Assembly (NCBI GenBank): GCA_023213395.1
Contig: CM041465.1
Span: forward strand, 112,971,741 to 113,035,740
From: Cycas panzhihuaensis
Lineage: Eukaryota; Cycadophyta
DNA length: 64,000 nt
Direction: 5' to 3'
Position numbers and translations under genes: made by a program. The notes beneath the pieces are model-generated. The model made no database searches, was not told the origin of the DNA, and saw only the letters and a list, made by a program, of their open reading frames with translations. Positions 12,656-22,947 of the stretch are shown here, in pieces (position 1 is the stretch's first letter; each line of letters begins with the position of its first letter).

Positions 12656-14090
12656 CTGGGTAAGTGGTCCTTATTACTTCAAGAATTTGATTCACAAGTG
12701 ATCAGTAAAAAGTCTAAGAATGGGATGATCATTCTAGAGATCATGGATGATGTCGTTCTTCCAAATCATGCTTACCAACCCGTTGATGATTCCCTTCCTA
12801 ATGAATATATCTTCTATATCTAGGGCATTCCTCCTGATGATCCATGCTATAGTGAGATTAGATCATATCTTCATGATCAATATTTTCCTTCTCTTTCTAC
12901 CTCAAAGAAGAGAAGACAAAATTACACTACTGTTAGATAATACCTTTTGTTAGATGATACTTTATACAACTATTCTTTTGATGGAGTTCTACTTAGGTAC
13001 CTTTCACCTGAGGAATCTTTAGTTACTTTGACAGAATCCCATAAAGGTATATGTGGTGGACATTTTGGGGGTCAATAGATGGCCCAACATCTTCTTCATA
13101 TGGTTTATTATTAGCCTACCCTATTTAAAGATGCCCCCTCCTTCATCCAAAAATGCCAGAAATGCTAGTCCCACGCGACCTCAATTCATCAACCTGCACA
13201 AGAAATGAAATCAATAGTTTCACCTTGGCATTTATCCCAATGGGGCCTTGACCTTATTGGACAGATCTTTTAAACATCATTAAATGGACATAAATTCATT
13301 CTAATTATAATCAAATACTTTACGAAGTGGAGTGAAGCTATCCCATTGATCTTTGCTACTGGAAAGATCATGGCTACCTTTATATTCCAACATATCATTT
13401 GAAGATTTGTGATACTGTATGTTATTATTACTGAAAATGGAACTTCATTTTGTAATCCCCATGTTAGTGAACTATGTAGTAAGTTTCATATTATCCATCG
13501 AATATCTACCCCATATAATCCTTAGGCGAATGGCCAAGTAGAAGTATTTAATAAGATCTTAGCCAAGAGTTTGGCTAAGATAGTTGCTACCTCTCATATG
13601 GATTGGCACTCTCAATTATTTTCAGAATTATGGGCCTATAGGACTACCATAAAGAATGTTATGAGTATGACACCATTCTCCCTTATTCATGGTGTTGAAG
13701 CTATTTTACCATTGGAGGTCAAAATTCCTTCTCTACATGTCTTATTAAAGGAATTTACTAGCAAACAATTCCAAAGGGAATCTCACCTTTTAGAGTTAGA
13801 AAAGTTAGATGAGACTCGCTTGTAAGCTTTGCAAAAAAATGTTGCATCTAAAACTAGGGTTCAAGTTACACATGATAGGTAGTTTAGGCCTAAAAAGTTT
13901 AATGTGGGTGATAAAATTTTGAAATTATAATATTTGCATGATAGGTAATGTAAGTTTTCTCCCAAGTGGACATGACCATTTCTGGTAATTAAGGATTTAA
14001 CTATTAGAGCCTATTAGATTTTGACATTGGAAGGATTAGAGTTTAAGAGACCTATTAATTCTCAATATTTAAGAAGATTTTATTCCTAGA
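12656..14090 (+). pseudogene. Integrase of T1
   Basis: The zinc-binding HHCC part lies near SHKGICGGHFGGQ...KDAPSFIQKCQKC (about 13030-13165). The catalytic core follows: WGLDLIGQIF, then ITENGTSF (about 13430), where the second catalytic Asp of the usual DNGTSF is changed to Glu, and NGQVEVFNKIL holds the catalytic Glu region (about 13530). The C-terminal GPY/F-like module is WT-stop-PFLVIKDLTIRAY and LRRFY (13960-14085). No chromodomain follows. At least ten stops occur; several are at expected Trp or Gln codons (YY-stop-PTLFKDA, NP-stop-ANGQ). The frame is the same as gag. Confidence 0.85.
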
Positions 14091-14112
14091 GCATGCATGT
14101 GACTACCTCCAT

Positions 14113-14530
14113 AATGAGGATAAACTATGACTCTGAAACTAGTACCTTTTCCTAATGAGCTAAAACTATGAGAAAAATCTATTTTCCTTCTGATTTGACC
14201 TCTGTAATAAGGATAAACTATTATTGTAAGACTAGTACCTTTGCCTAATGAGTTAAAACTATAGGTAAACTCTATTTTCCTTCTAATTTGACCTCCATAA
14301 TAAGGATAAACTATGGATTTAAAACTAGTACCTTTGCCTAATGAGTTAAAACTATGGGAAAACCCTATTTTACTTATGATTTAACCTTAGCAATGAGGAT
14401 AAACTACAACTTTGAAGCTAGTACCTTTACTTAATGAGCTAAAACTATGGGCAAACTCCTCCTTTCTTTTTGATCAGTGGCTCCAAAACTAGTACCTTTA
14501 CCTGATGAGCTTAAACTATGGGTAAACCTC
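14113..14530 (+). repeat. 93-bp tandem repeat, about 4.5 copies, after T1 integrase
   Basis: Units begin at 14113, 14206, 14299 and 14392, each 93 bases apart, with a partial fifth copy to about 14530. Each unit starts AAT(G/A)AGGATAAACTA, continues with ACTAGTACCTTTGCC and carries a second TAATGAG(C/T)TAAAACTATG. So each unit contains two copies of a TGAG-TAAACTATG core. The same core recurs elsewhere in the Tat-like elements. Confidence 0.9.
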
Positions 14531-15533
14531 TTTTTTTTTCTTTCTTATATATTCTTACTTTCATCCAGTATTATGGTGTTTTTATGATAGATCCAGCCCA
14601 TAATTGTGTAAGTCTTGTGCCCTTTATAGCACCTATACTAATTGTGAGTTCACCATCATTTGGATCTCATTCTCCTTTGAGTTATGTACTTAAAAGATAA
14701 CCCATGCCCCCAGCTTTATTATACTTTCATCTTGGAAAGAGAAACACCCCTTTCTTAGCTTTGAGTATCCACTCATTCACAAAGAGTTTACTCTTATTTA
14801 CTAGTCTATTATCTTGTTGATTTAGACCTTGCTTTTACTTACTAGTTGGCTGGCTTTAAGATTTCCTTTTTGGTGGTATACCACTAATTGTTGGTTGTTT
14901 TTAATTATCCTTAGTTCTCTTTATTATTCCTTTGGGACAGACACTCATTCTATTACCTTCCCTTCATGCTTGGAAACACCATGATTTTGATTTCTTTTTT
15001 GCTTTCTCACGGCTCATTCCTTAAGGAGATTGGCCCCCTTCCCTTTTAAGATTATGTTAAAAAGGAGAAATCCTTGTCGTATTGAGTAGAAGAGTTTATT
15101 AATAAGATAATTATGATCCTGTTCTTATGAAAGGTGCAAGTAAAAAGTTAAAAAAAAAAAAAAAGTGAAGCAAAAAAAAAAAAAGAAAAAAAAGAAAGTT
15201 GAAAGAAAGTAAAAAGTAAAGTGTATCATTTTTATCCTCTTGTAATCTAGGGCAAGTCACATGACAACTTCATCCCCACCTATTCACCTATAGGTCAGGT
15301 TCATTTAGATGAGTCATTCAAGATTTTCGAATCCAGCTACTTGGGTCCACTATGGCCTTAGTTATAATCGAACCTTGCTTGACACTTTGACCATAATTGT
15401 TTTACTTGGGTTCTTCCTTCTTACTTCATCATAGTCAAATATCTACTTCTACCAATGTCTCCTTACTGATTGATTCTCGCACCTTCCTTTATTGATCACA
15501 TAATCTCCAAGTTTTTATCTTCTTGTTCCCATG
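14531..15533. other. Non-coding stretch of T1 between tandem repeat and second RNase H
   Basis: No gene is recognised. A purine-rich low-complexity run of A and G lies at about 15150-15222. The rest is T-rich. Confidence 0.4.
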
Positions 15534-15974
15534 GCATTGAGTATCTTCGCTAATGGGGGTAGTAGAGGAAACCCATGATCGTTTGCTTCTACTTAGGTGG
15601 TTTATGATCAATCAAGAAGTCTTCTTCTTTCCATAGGTTTCTTTATACCTAGGGTGACCAATAATGAAGTTGAATACCTTGCAATTATAGGAACATTGTC
15701 ATATGTCTCTCACTTTTACCTCATACTTATTACTTTATATGTTTATTCTTAGGTTGTGGTTTATCAGTTTGTTGGGATGTACTAGGTCCACTCTTCATGA
15801 CTCCTTCTTTTGTATCATTAGGCCTTATCATTGATGTCCCTATTTGCTTCAGTGATCATATAGTACATACCTCATTCTTTTAATATGAAAGCTAACACTC
15901 TTGTTTCCTCAATCCTTGATGATCATATTGATTCATTTGCTTTTTCTAGCTGGGGGCACCCTACTCTAGAATGA
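15534..15974 (+). pseudogene. Second (Tat-type) RNase H of T1
   Basis: One frame reads IFANGGSRGNP near the start, RVTNNEVEYLAIIGTL in the middle, and ends SSWGHPTLE before TGA 15972-15974. It matches the T0 domain (TDGGSCGN, KATNNEVEY). The first catalytic Asp is changed to Asn (NGGS), the Asp of the YDS motif is lost (YVYS), and about seven stops interrupt it, so it cannot be active. It lies after the integrase and before the 3' end of the antisense PMD gene, so here the two genes converge. The sequence GCTGGGGGCACC at its end is followed at once by two copies of the GAGCATAAACT/GAGTATAAACTAT motif. Confidence 0.75.
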
Positions 15975-16850
15975 GCATAAACTGTCACTTGACGATGAGT
16001 ATAAACTATCAGTTTGGAAAGACTATAGGTTAGGATAGTTGTGAGATTGTGGTAGTAAATATAAGATTGAAGTGAGATATGTGAAAGGGCTAGACCCACA
16101 TGGGAATCTTGGGCCATGGAAGATCTTAGTAGGGGGCAAGTTCTTGGAAGCTTCTTACCCCTGGAAGTAGCCAACAAAGAATCTAATATACTCAAGTAGT
16201 TAGTTATTTATTAAGCGAGATTAGTTTCGTTTGTTAAACAACATACTTCCTTCATGATATATTATATGAGTGTAGGATTATCCTACATTTATATAATCTA
16301 TCAGGAGTATGATGTGAGCTATATGAGTTTCTTTTTAGTATATTTATATTACTCCATATTTTGCTTTTATAAACTTATTACCATTTGTGTTCTAGATGAT
16401 TTTAAGTTTATAAAAATAGAATAAGTAAACCTTTCACTTACCCCATTTTAATCTTCCATTTATCTCCTAGTTTTTATTCCTCCCCTAACATTATCTTTCT
16501 TAAACCATGTAACTCTAGAATGAGTATAAACTACCATGTATATAGTATTATAAAAATGCAAAAAAAATGTACATAACCCTAAAAGAACAAAAAAAAAATA
16601 AATGATAAAAATCATTCAATTTTTCCCTAGACAAATCACACTAGTGAATGTATCGTATGCCTAAATATAAATGGGAATAAGGGGGATGAAGGTTTAGAGA
16701 CAAGTAATCACACATGAGCTTTAAGAAAAAGAAGATTAATATATACATTATGTCAAAAATATAGTACATATGTGACCTAAGTGACTCATCATATATGATC
16801 CATAGTGCATGATATATGATACATGATATACACAACTTGAGGCTCACAAA
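15975..16850. other. T1 region between second RNase H and PMD 3' end
   Basis: No gene is recognised. It holds scattered GAGTATAAACTA motifs (about 15991-16008 and 16508-16525) and A-rich runs near 16560-16600. Confidence 0.4.
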
Positions 16851-17301
16851 ATGCCTTATATCATCCTCCTACCACCTATATAACATATGATGCACTCATT
16901 TGTGTGATCCCTAATGAGGTCCCTGAGGCATGTCTGGATCTGTCCTTGGTCTCCTATTAGAAGTCTCCCCATGAGAAGACTCTTCTCTAGGTGGGAGATG
17001 GTGTCGCTCCTACTATATCATACCACTAACTGATGGGGTATACTTGGCCCTCACTTGAGCTAGTATCATCCTCTATAAGTGTCTTCTCTCTTCCTCAACT
17101 TAATCTCTTACCTCTGCAACTCTATTTGCATATCCATGTATATATCTTGAGCTCTCAATGCATGGAGATAGTAGTCTATCTAGTGCCCCAACAATCTACG
17201 ATCCACCACGTTCCAAGAAGGCACCTCATCTAATGTTGGAACGTACGAGAAGATCACCTCCAGCATCCTCTCTACCTCTCTCAAGGTAACTATCTTATCA
17301 C

Positions 17302-17412
17302 CTATCCAATGGAAACGTGTAATATATAGTCAGTTCTTTGGAGAATAAAATAAACTTTAAAAGTAAAAGGAATGTAATGTGATATAAGAAATCAACTAAT
17401 CAAATCACATAC
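17302..17412 (-). other. Probable intron in the T1 PMD gene
   Basis: On the minus strand it begins GTATGTGATTTG and ends CCATTGGATAG, is T-rich inside and 111 bases long, fitting a plant intron. It separates an acidic stretch from a helical C-terminal stretch. T2 has an intron-like GT-AG segment at the corresponding place (48346-48474). Confidence 0.55.
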
Positions 17413-17604
17413 TTGGAGATTTGGCTCCTACTAGCTCTCCACCTACCACCTCACTAGTTGGTGGTGCTTCTACTACCTGTGGTTTCTAGCGAGCCTCCTG
17501 TATAGCTTCTTCCTCACTAGTTGTGATCCCTCCATCCTTATCCTTCTCATCGGAAGATCCTAACTCCATACTTTAGATTGAGCCCCCTCTCCTCTCTGTA
17601 GGTG

Positions 17605-17609
17605 CCTCA
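17605..17609. repeat. Target-site duplication of C1, left copy (CCTCA)
   Basis: CCTCA immediately precedes the left LTR of C1 and is repeated at 22948-22952 directly after the right LTR. Confidence 0.9.
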
Positions 17610-18256
17610 TGTTGAGAATACAAGGTCCCAACCCTTTAACCACCACCAAGATCTATTACATTCTTACAACTAGTTATAGAAATCAAAACTTAAAATTACA
17701 TGCAAGTTCTAAAATTAGAAATTATACAGTAATAAGAAAATGAAAGCCAAACATCACATGTGCACCTGTTATAACATGGTAAAACCCTAGCAGTGTGCTA
17801 GGGAAACATCTACACAGGAAAGGTATCGATCTTTATTGCTGTAGAATGGAGAAATAGTGCATCACAGTTACAGAGTGCTCTTAGGAACAACAATCAGTCA
17901 TTGCCCTAATCATAGTTACATTGCATTACATTACAACATAATAAGAAAAGCCCTAAAATGGGCTACATGAGAGGAACATCCAAGACCTAAATCTTAACCG
18001 TAGAATCTAGGGTATTTATATCGAATGACCCTGATTCTATTTACATTTTGATAAGGTTTACATGGCTAATTTTTCAGGTGGTGGGCTATCATCCCAGATC
18101 CCCCTCTTAGCGGGGGGTATTCCATACCCCCCGCACCCTCGGCCAATGGGGGTTCCTGCCTCCCTTGGAACCCCACGAGAAAGACTAGGAGGGGAAATCG
18201 TGCCAAAAACACACCAAAATTTTAACCCCAAAATATTGTTGTCATAATATCAAATA
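17610..18256 (-). repeat. 3' LTR of C1 (left end)
   Basis: Starts TGTTGAGAATACAAGG and ends ATATCAAATA, where the final CA has become TA. It aligns with 22303-22947. A G/C-rich block at about 18075-18200, containing inverted-repeat words such as GGGGGGTATTCCATACCCCCC, lies in it and has a counterpart in the other LTR. Confidence 0.92.
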
Positions 18257-18272
18257 ATCTCCACCTTGACAA
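18257..18272 (-). other. Polypurine tract of C1
   Basis: On the minus strand GTCAAGGTGGAGAT lies directly before the 3' LTR. This purine-rich AAGGTGGAGAT primes plus-strand synthesis in copia elements. Confidence 0.8.
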
Positions 18273-18304
18273 CAATTTACTTGGTACCTTTCCTGGACCC
18301 TTCA

Positions 18305-19850
18305 TCATCTTTTCTGTAAGCCAAGAGAAGTCAAACACCATTTGAACTTCTCTACTAGTACTGGTTTTGTGAATATATCAGCATAATTCTGATTAGTGTG
18401 AATCTTCTCAAGTGCCACTCCACCTGCTTCCACAACCTATCTAATGAAATGGTACTTAAGAGCAATATGCTTTGTTCTACTATGATAAGTTGGATTCTTG
18501 GCTAAGTAAATGGCACTTTGACTGTCACAAAATACCTTTACATTTTCCTGTCTCCTTCTAAGCTCAACCAATAGACCCTGTAACCATATTGCTTCTTTAC
18601 AAGCATGTGCTGTAGTAATATATTCAGCTTCCATGGTTGATAGTGTAATTGTGCTATGCAATTTGGACATCCAACTAACTGGACCATTTGTAAGAGTAAA
18701 AACATAACCTGAAGTAGACCTTCTTTTGTCTAAATCTCTTGTAAAGTCTGAATCAACATATCCATTAACCTAATTACCTGTACCTCCAAAGGTGATGGAG
18801 TAGTCACTCATGCTGCTCAAATACTAAAGCACCCATTTCACTGTAGCCCAATGTTCCTTTCCTGGATTTGCCATAAACCTGCTAACTACACCAATTGCAT
18901 GTGAAATATCAGGTCTTGTACACACCATAGCATACATCAAACTTCCTACTGCACTGGCATAAGGTACACGAGACATATAAGCCTTCTCTTCTTTACTACT
19001 AGGACTCAAATTCAAAGAAAGCTTGAAGTGGGAAGCCAATGGGATACTCACTGGTTTCACATTTACCATACCAAACCTGGTTAGCACCTTCTCTACATAT
19101 TTATGCTGTGATAACCATAGCTTACCATTTTTCCTGTCTCTGCATATCTCCATGCCTAAGATTTCTTTTCCAGCTCCTAGATCCTTCATATCAAAAGTCC
19201 TAGCCAATTGAGCCTTTAGCTTATTGATTTCTTTCATGCTCTTGCTTGCAACTAGCATGTCATCAACATATAACACTAAGATAATGAATAAGCCATTGTC
19301 CATAAATTTAAAGTAAACACAATGATCATACTCACTTCTTTTGAAATTTTGGCTCTCCATGAAGGCATCAAACTTCTTGTACCATTGCCTGGGTGATTGC
19401 TTTAGACCATATAATGATTTTCTAAGCCTACAAACAAGTCTTTTCCTGCCATCTTGTACAAACCCTTCTGGTTGATCCATATAGATCTCCTCACCTAAAT
19501 CTCCATATAGAAAAGTTATTTTTACATCTAAATGCTCCAACTCCAAATCGAGAGAAGCTACCAATGCTAACAGCACTTGAATTGAAACAAGTTTAACAAC
19601 TAGTGAAAAGATCTCATGAAAGTCAATACCTACTTTTTGTGCAAAACCTTTAGCCACCAGTCTTGCCTTGTATTTATCAATCTTTCTATCAACATCTGTT
19701 TTCTTTTTGAAAACCCACCTGCAACCAACAATCTTCCTGCCATGTGGAAGTTCTACCAAGTCCTATGAATTATTTTTCTTCAAGGCATCTATCTCTTCCT
19801 GCATAGCCCTTATCCACTTCTCTCCATGGATATCATCTACTACTTCCTAA
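18305..19850 (-). pseudogene. Reverse transcriptase and RNase H of C1
   Basis: The RT starts with GCRWVFKKKTD and KARLVAKGFAQ, then LDVKITFLYGDL, KSLYGLKQSPRQWYKKFD, and the catalytic YVDDML at 19253-19270 is intact. GSLMYAMVCTRPDI follows. The open RT segment covers 19759-18824 (311 codons). After a stop at 18822 and another near 18773, the RNase H continues with STMEAEYITTAHACKEAIWL and FCDSQSAIYLAKN, has one more stop at 18435, and ends NYADIFTKPV...LGLQKR with TGA at 18307-18305. All in one frame. Typical copia length and order; RT lies after integrase, which defines the copia group. Confidence 0.92.
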
Positions 19851-21000
19851 TAACATATGGGCTCACCATCATTAGAAACTAAAGCAATAGAAATAGAAGG
19901 GTTGTACCTGTCAAGTGGATGACTAAGTCGTATAGATCTTCTAACTGTTGGTAGAGGAGTGTCCACATACTCCTGTGAATTTGCTGCTGATTCATATTTA
20001 GAAAGATCTTCATGATCTTCTGATTCCATAGATGGCTGCATTTTAAACTTAACTTGTTGATGTTCATCTTGCTTCTCCTATTTCATTTCAGCTTTTACAA
20101 TGTCTAATTTTATAAGGGAAGATTCATCAAATATGACATCTCTATTAATGGTGATTTTGTGGGCAGTAGGATCCCACAACCTGTATCCCTTTACACCATC
20201 CTTATCACTATAACCAACAAAGATATATCTCTTGGATTTTGGATCTAACTTTGAATGTTTACTTTTGTCAGTCCAGGCATAAGCATCAGAACCAAAAACT
20301 TTTAAATTTGAATAATCACATGGATGTCCAGTCCATACCTCTTTAGGAATTTTGTAATCTATTATAAGTGATGGTGACCTGTTTACCAGATAGCAAGTTG
20401 TTTGAACAACTTCTTCCCATAAGCCCTCCTCCACTCCTACATTACTTAGCATGCTTCTTGCTCTTTCTAAGAGTGTCCTATTCATGTTCTCAATAATGCT
20501 ATTTTTCTACGGAGTATAGCTAGTGGTCTTATATCTTTCAATCCTAGCTTCTTTGCAATAGTTCTTAAACTTTAAGGAGTTGAACTCACCTCCATTTTCA
20601 GTTCTTAAACATTTGATTGTCTTACTAGTACTGTTCTCAACTAAAGCCTTAAACTACTTAAACACACTAAAAACTTCAGATTTCCTTTTCAAAAAATAGA
20701 CCCATACCTTCCTAGAGTAATCATCTATAAATCTGACAAAATATAATGATCCTCCATAAGATATTTTAGGGGATGGTCCCCATGCATCTGAATATATGTA
20801 ATCCATAACGCCTTTACTAGTGTGACTCCCTACTTTAAACTTAAGTCTACATTGTTTTCTAAAAACATAATGTTTACAGAAAGCCAAATCTAAAAGCTAC
20901 AAGTTAGGAAGCAACTTACAGTTTATCATCACCTTATGTCCTTTCTCACTCATGTGCCCAAGTCTCTGATGCCATAGCTAAGCAGGATCTTCTATAGTCT
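19851..21000 (-). pseudogene. Integrase of C1
   Basis: Begins with a GAG-pre-integrase zinc-binding stretch (LWHQRLGHMSEKGHKV, about 20970-20920). The core has YSDAWGPSPKISYGG, FIDDYSRKVWVYFLK (catalytic Asp), and NSIIENMNRTLLERARSML (catalytic Glu). The C-terminal region holds VWTGHPCDYSNLKVFG and SKRYIFVGYSDKDGVKGYRL, standard for copia integrases. Stops fall near 20892, 20652, 20504, 20076 and 19845. Its frame is the same as gag and RT. Confidence 0.9.
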
Positions 21001-21610
21001 TTGACACTATAGCTGCTTGGATGACATCTATACTTCCCACTAAAATATAAAGATTTCCTTTCTTTAAGGCTTTCATAACAACCAAGGTACCCTTTGACGC
21101 CTTTAGGACTCCTTCATGACTTGTATACTTAAAACCACCCAAATCTAATTCACCAAGGAAATCAGATTCCTTTCCAAATCAGGTAGATGTCTAACCTCAG
21201 TTAATATTCTAACTACCCCATTGAACATCTTAATTATGATGTTACCAATGGCCACTGTCTTACAAGAAACTTCTTTTCCCATAACCATATCACCACCATC
21301 AAGAGGTTAGTATGATGAGAACCAACTCTTGTGTGGACACATGTGGTGCGAAGCACCTGAATCTAATAACTAGTCATGGTGATAATGAGAAACATTACAA
21401 GTGACCAAGATATCATCATCCATATCTTGATTTGACTCCACCTGATTTACCTCCTTGGCAGGATCTTCCTTTTTCTGGAACTCTTTCCTTTTGTAACAAT
21501 CCTTCTTGAGGTGATCGGTCTTATTACAATGCTAACACCTGAGCTTACTCTTTTTACTCTTTGACTTGGACCTCAATGTATCCCTAGAGTTTTGTCCTCT
21601 CTCAAACGTT
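21001..21610 (-). pseudogene. Zinc knuckle and aspartic protease of C1
   Basis: The zinc knuckle (about 21541-21482) reads RC-stop-HCNKTDHLKKDCYKRK: its CCHC cysteines and histidine remain but the second position is a stop. The protease active site LDSGASHHM at 21366-21340 is intact, preceded by a stop where a Trp usually stands. CPHKSWF and LTEVRHLPDLERNLISL follow. This part is one base out of frame with gag (shift near 21620) and with integrase (shift near 21160), so two compensating indels flank it. Confidence 0.85.
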
Positions 21611-22264
21611 CTACCCCTTACTGTCATTGGCTTCTGGTGTGGAGGTTTCAAGACTAGACTTCCTCCGCACTTCTTCCATTAGCAAAGTACTCATAACAGA
21701 ATCATATTCCAATTCATCTGTAGTGCTATAACTAATTGAGGTGATAATATTATCTGAGGATTCAGGTAATGAGCATAACAAGGTAACAGCCTTGTCCTCA
21801 TCGTCAATTTTAACATCGATACTAGTCAATTGACAAATAAGAGTATTAAAAATATTTAAATAGTTAGAAATTTTTATACCTTCCTTTATCCGTAACGAGT
21901 ACAGTTGCCTCTTCAGGTAGATTTGATTCGTTACTGATTTGGTCATATACAGGCCTTCCAACCGGGTCCATAATCCTGCTACTCTCTGCTCCCCTGCAAT
22001 GTTAAATAAGACTTCATCTACCAAGCACAATCGTATTGTGCTAAGTACCTTTTTGTGTAAATCATCCCATTCATCATCGTCCATCCCTACAGGTTTCTTC
22101 GATTTGCCTGCAAGGGCTTTGTATAAACCCTACTGTACAAGAATATCATATGCTTTTAGCTTCCACAACTCGAAGTTAGTTTTGCCATTGAATTTCCCTA
22201 CCTCAAACTTTGCACCTACTAGTTTCACCATTTGGTGTAGAAAAGCTGACACCAAAACCTTCAT
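21611..22264 (-). pseudogene. gag of C1
   Basis: ATG at 22264-22262 lies 39 bases after the 5' LTR and just beyond the primer site. The frame gives VGKFNGKTNFELWKLKAYDI, one TAG at 22132-22130 (VQ-stop-GLYKALAG, probably a former CAG), then DEWDDLHKKVLSTIRLCL, GLWTRLEGLYM, QLYSLRIKEG and LICQLTSIDVKIDDEDKAVT. This is the UBN2-type gag of plant copia elements, of Tnt1-like layout. It would form the capsid. Confidence 0.9.
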
Positions 22265-22286
22265 AAACTCGCTGTAAGAAAAAGTG

Positions 22287-22300
22287 TGGCTCCGATACCA
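22287..22300 (-). other. Primer-binding site of C1
   Basis: Minus strand TGGTATCGGAGCCA, two bases from the 5' LTR. It matches the initiator-Met-tRNA primer site TGGTATCAGAGC of plant copia elements except for one transition. Confidence 0.88.
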
Positions 22301-22302
22301 CT

Positions 22303-22947
22303 TGTTGAGAATACAAGGTCCTAACCCTTTAATCACCACCAAGATTTATTGCATTCTTACAACTAGTTATAGAAATCAAAACTTAAAATTACATGTACGT
22401 TCTAAAATCAGAGATTATACAGTAACAAGAAAATGAAAGCTAAACATCACATGTACACCCAATATAACATGGTAAAACCCTAACAATGTGCTAGGGAAAT
22501 ATCCACATAAGAAAGGTATCGATCTTTATTGTTGTAGAATGGAGAAACAATACATCACAGTTACAGAGTGCTCTCAGGAACAATAATCAGTCACCGCCCT
22601 TATCATAGTTACATTGCATTACATTACAACATAATAAGAAAAGCCCTAAAATGGGCTATATGAGAGGAACATCTAAGACCTAAATCTCAACCATAGAATC
22701 TATGGTATTTGTATCAAACGACCATGATTCTCTTTACATTTTGATAAGGTTTACATGGCTAATGTTTTGGGTCAGGGGCTATCGCCCCTAAACCCCCTCC
22801 TAGTAGAGGGCGTTCCATGACCTTGCACCCCCCGGCCAAGAGGGGCTCCTGCCCCCCTTGGAACCCCCTGAGAAAGATTAGGGGGAGAAACCATGCTGAA
22901 AACATGCCATAATTTTAGCCCCATAATTGTTTTCACAATACCCAACA
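22303..22947 (-). repeat. 5' LTR of C1 (right end)
   Basis: Starts TGTTGAGAATACAAGG and ends CAATACCCAACA, with correct TG/CA ends. The G/C-rich block at about 22765-22885 contains GGGGCTATCGCCCC and CCAAGAGGGG...CCCCCCTTGG, both able to fold back. CCTCA at 22948-22952 is the right target duplication. Confidence 0.93.

Larger units (their letters stand above)
17610..22947 (-). mobile_element. C1: complete Ty1/copia retrotransposon, inactivated
   Basis: 5338 bp, minus strand, with LTRs of about 645 bp, primer site, polypurine tract, 5-bp target duplication and a full gag-pro-int-RT-RNase H set in copia order. It is inserted in the PMD gene of T1, so it is younger than T1. LTRs are about nine-tenths identical by eye. 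Gag and pol occupy one long frame (22264 to 18305) broken by about a dozen stops, plus two single-base shifts around the protease that cancel each other. It is the best preserved element of the window. Confidence 0.93.

Noticed and set aside
14113-14530. CRISPR-like array
   Set aside because: The repeats are 93 bp and directly adjacent with no unique spacers; the setting is a plant retrotransposon.
14090-16850. Envelope-like gene after integrase, as in Athila elements
   Set aside because: No signal peptide, membrane segment or long frame on the plus strand; the region holds a tandem repeat and the second RNase H instead.
18062-18247. Plus-strand Pro/Gly-rich open frame
   Set aside because: Lies in the C1 LTR; the residues come from the G/C-rich inverted-repeat block and are not shared as a frame with the other LTR.
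19023-19211. Plus-strand open frame within C1
   Set aside because: It is the complementary shadow of the C1 reverse transcriptase, which is clearly the coding strand.
21939-22277. Plus-strand 112-codon open frame
   Set aside because: Complementary shadow of the C1 gag.
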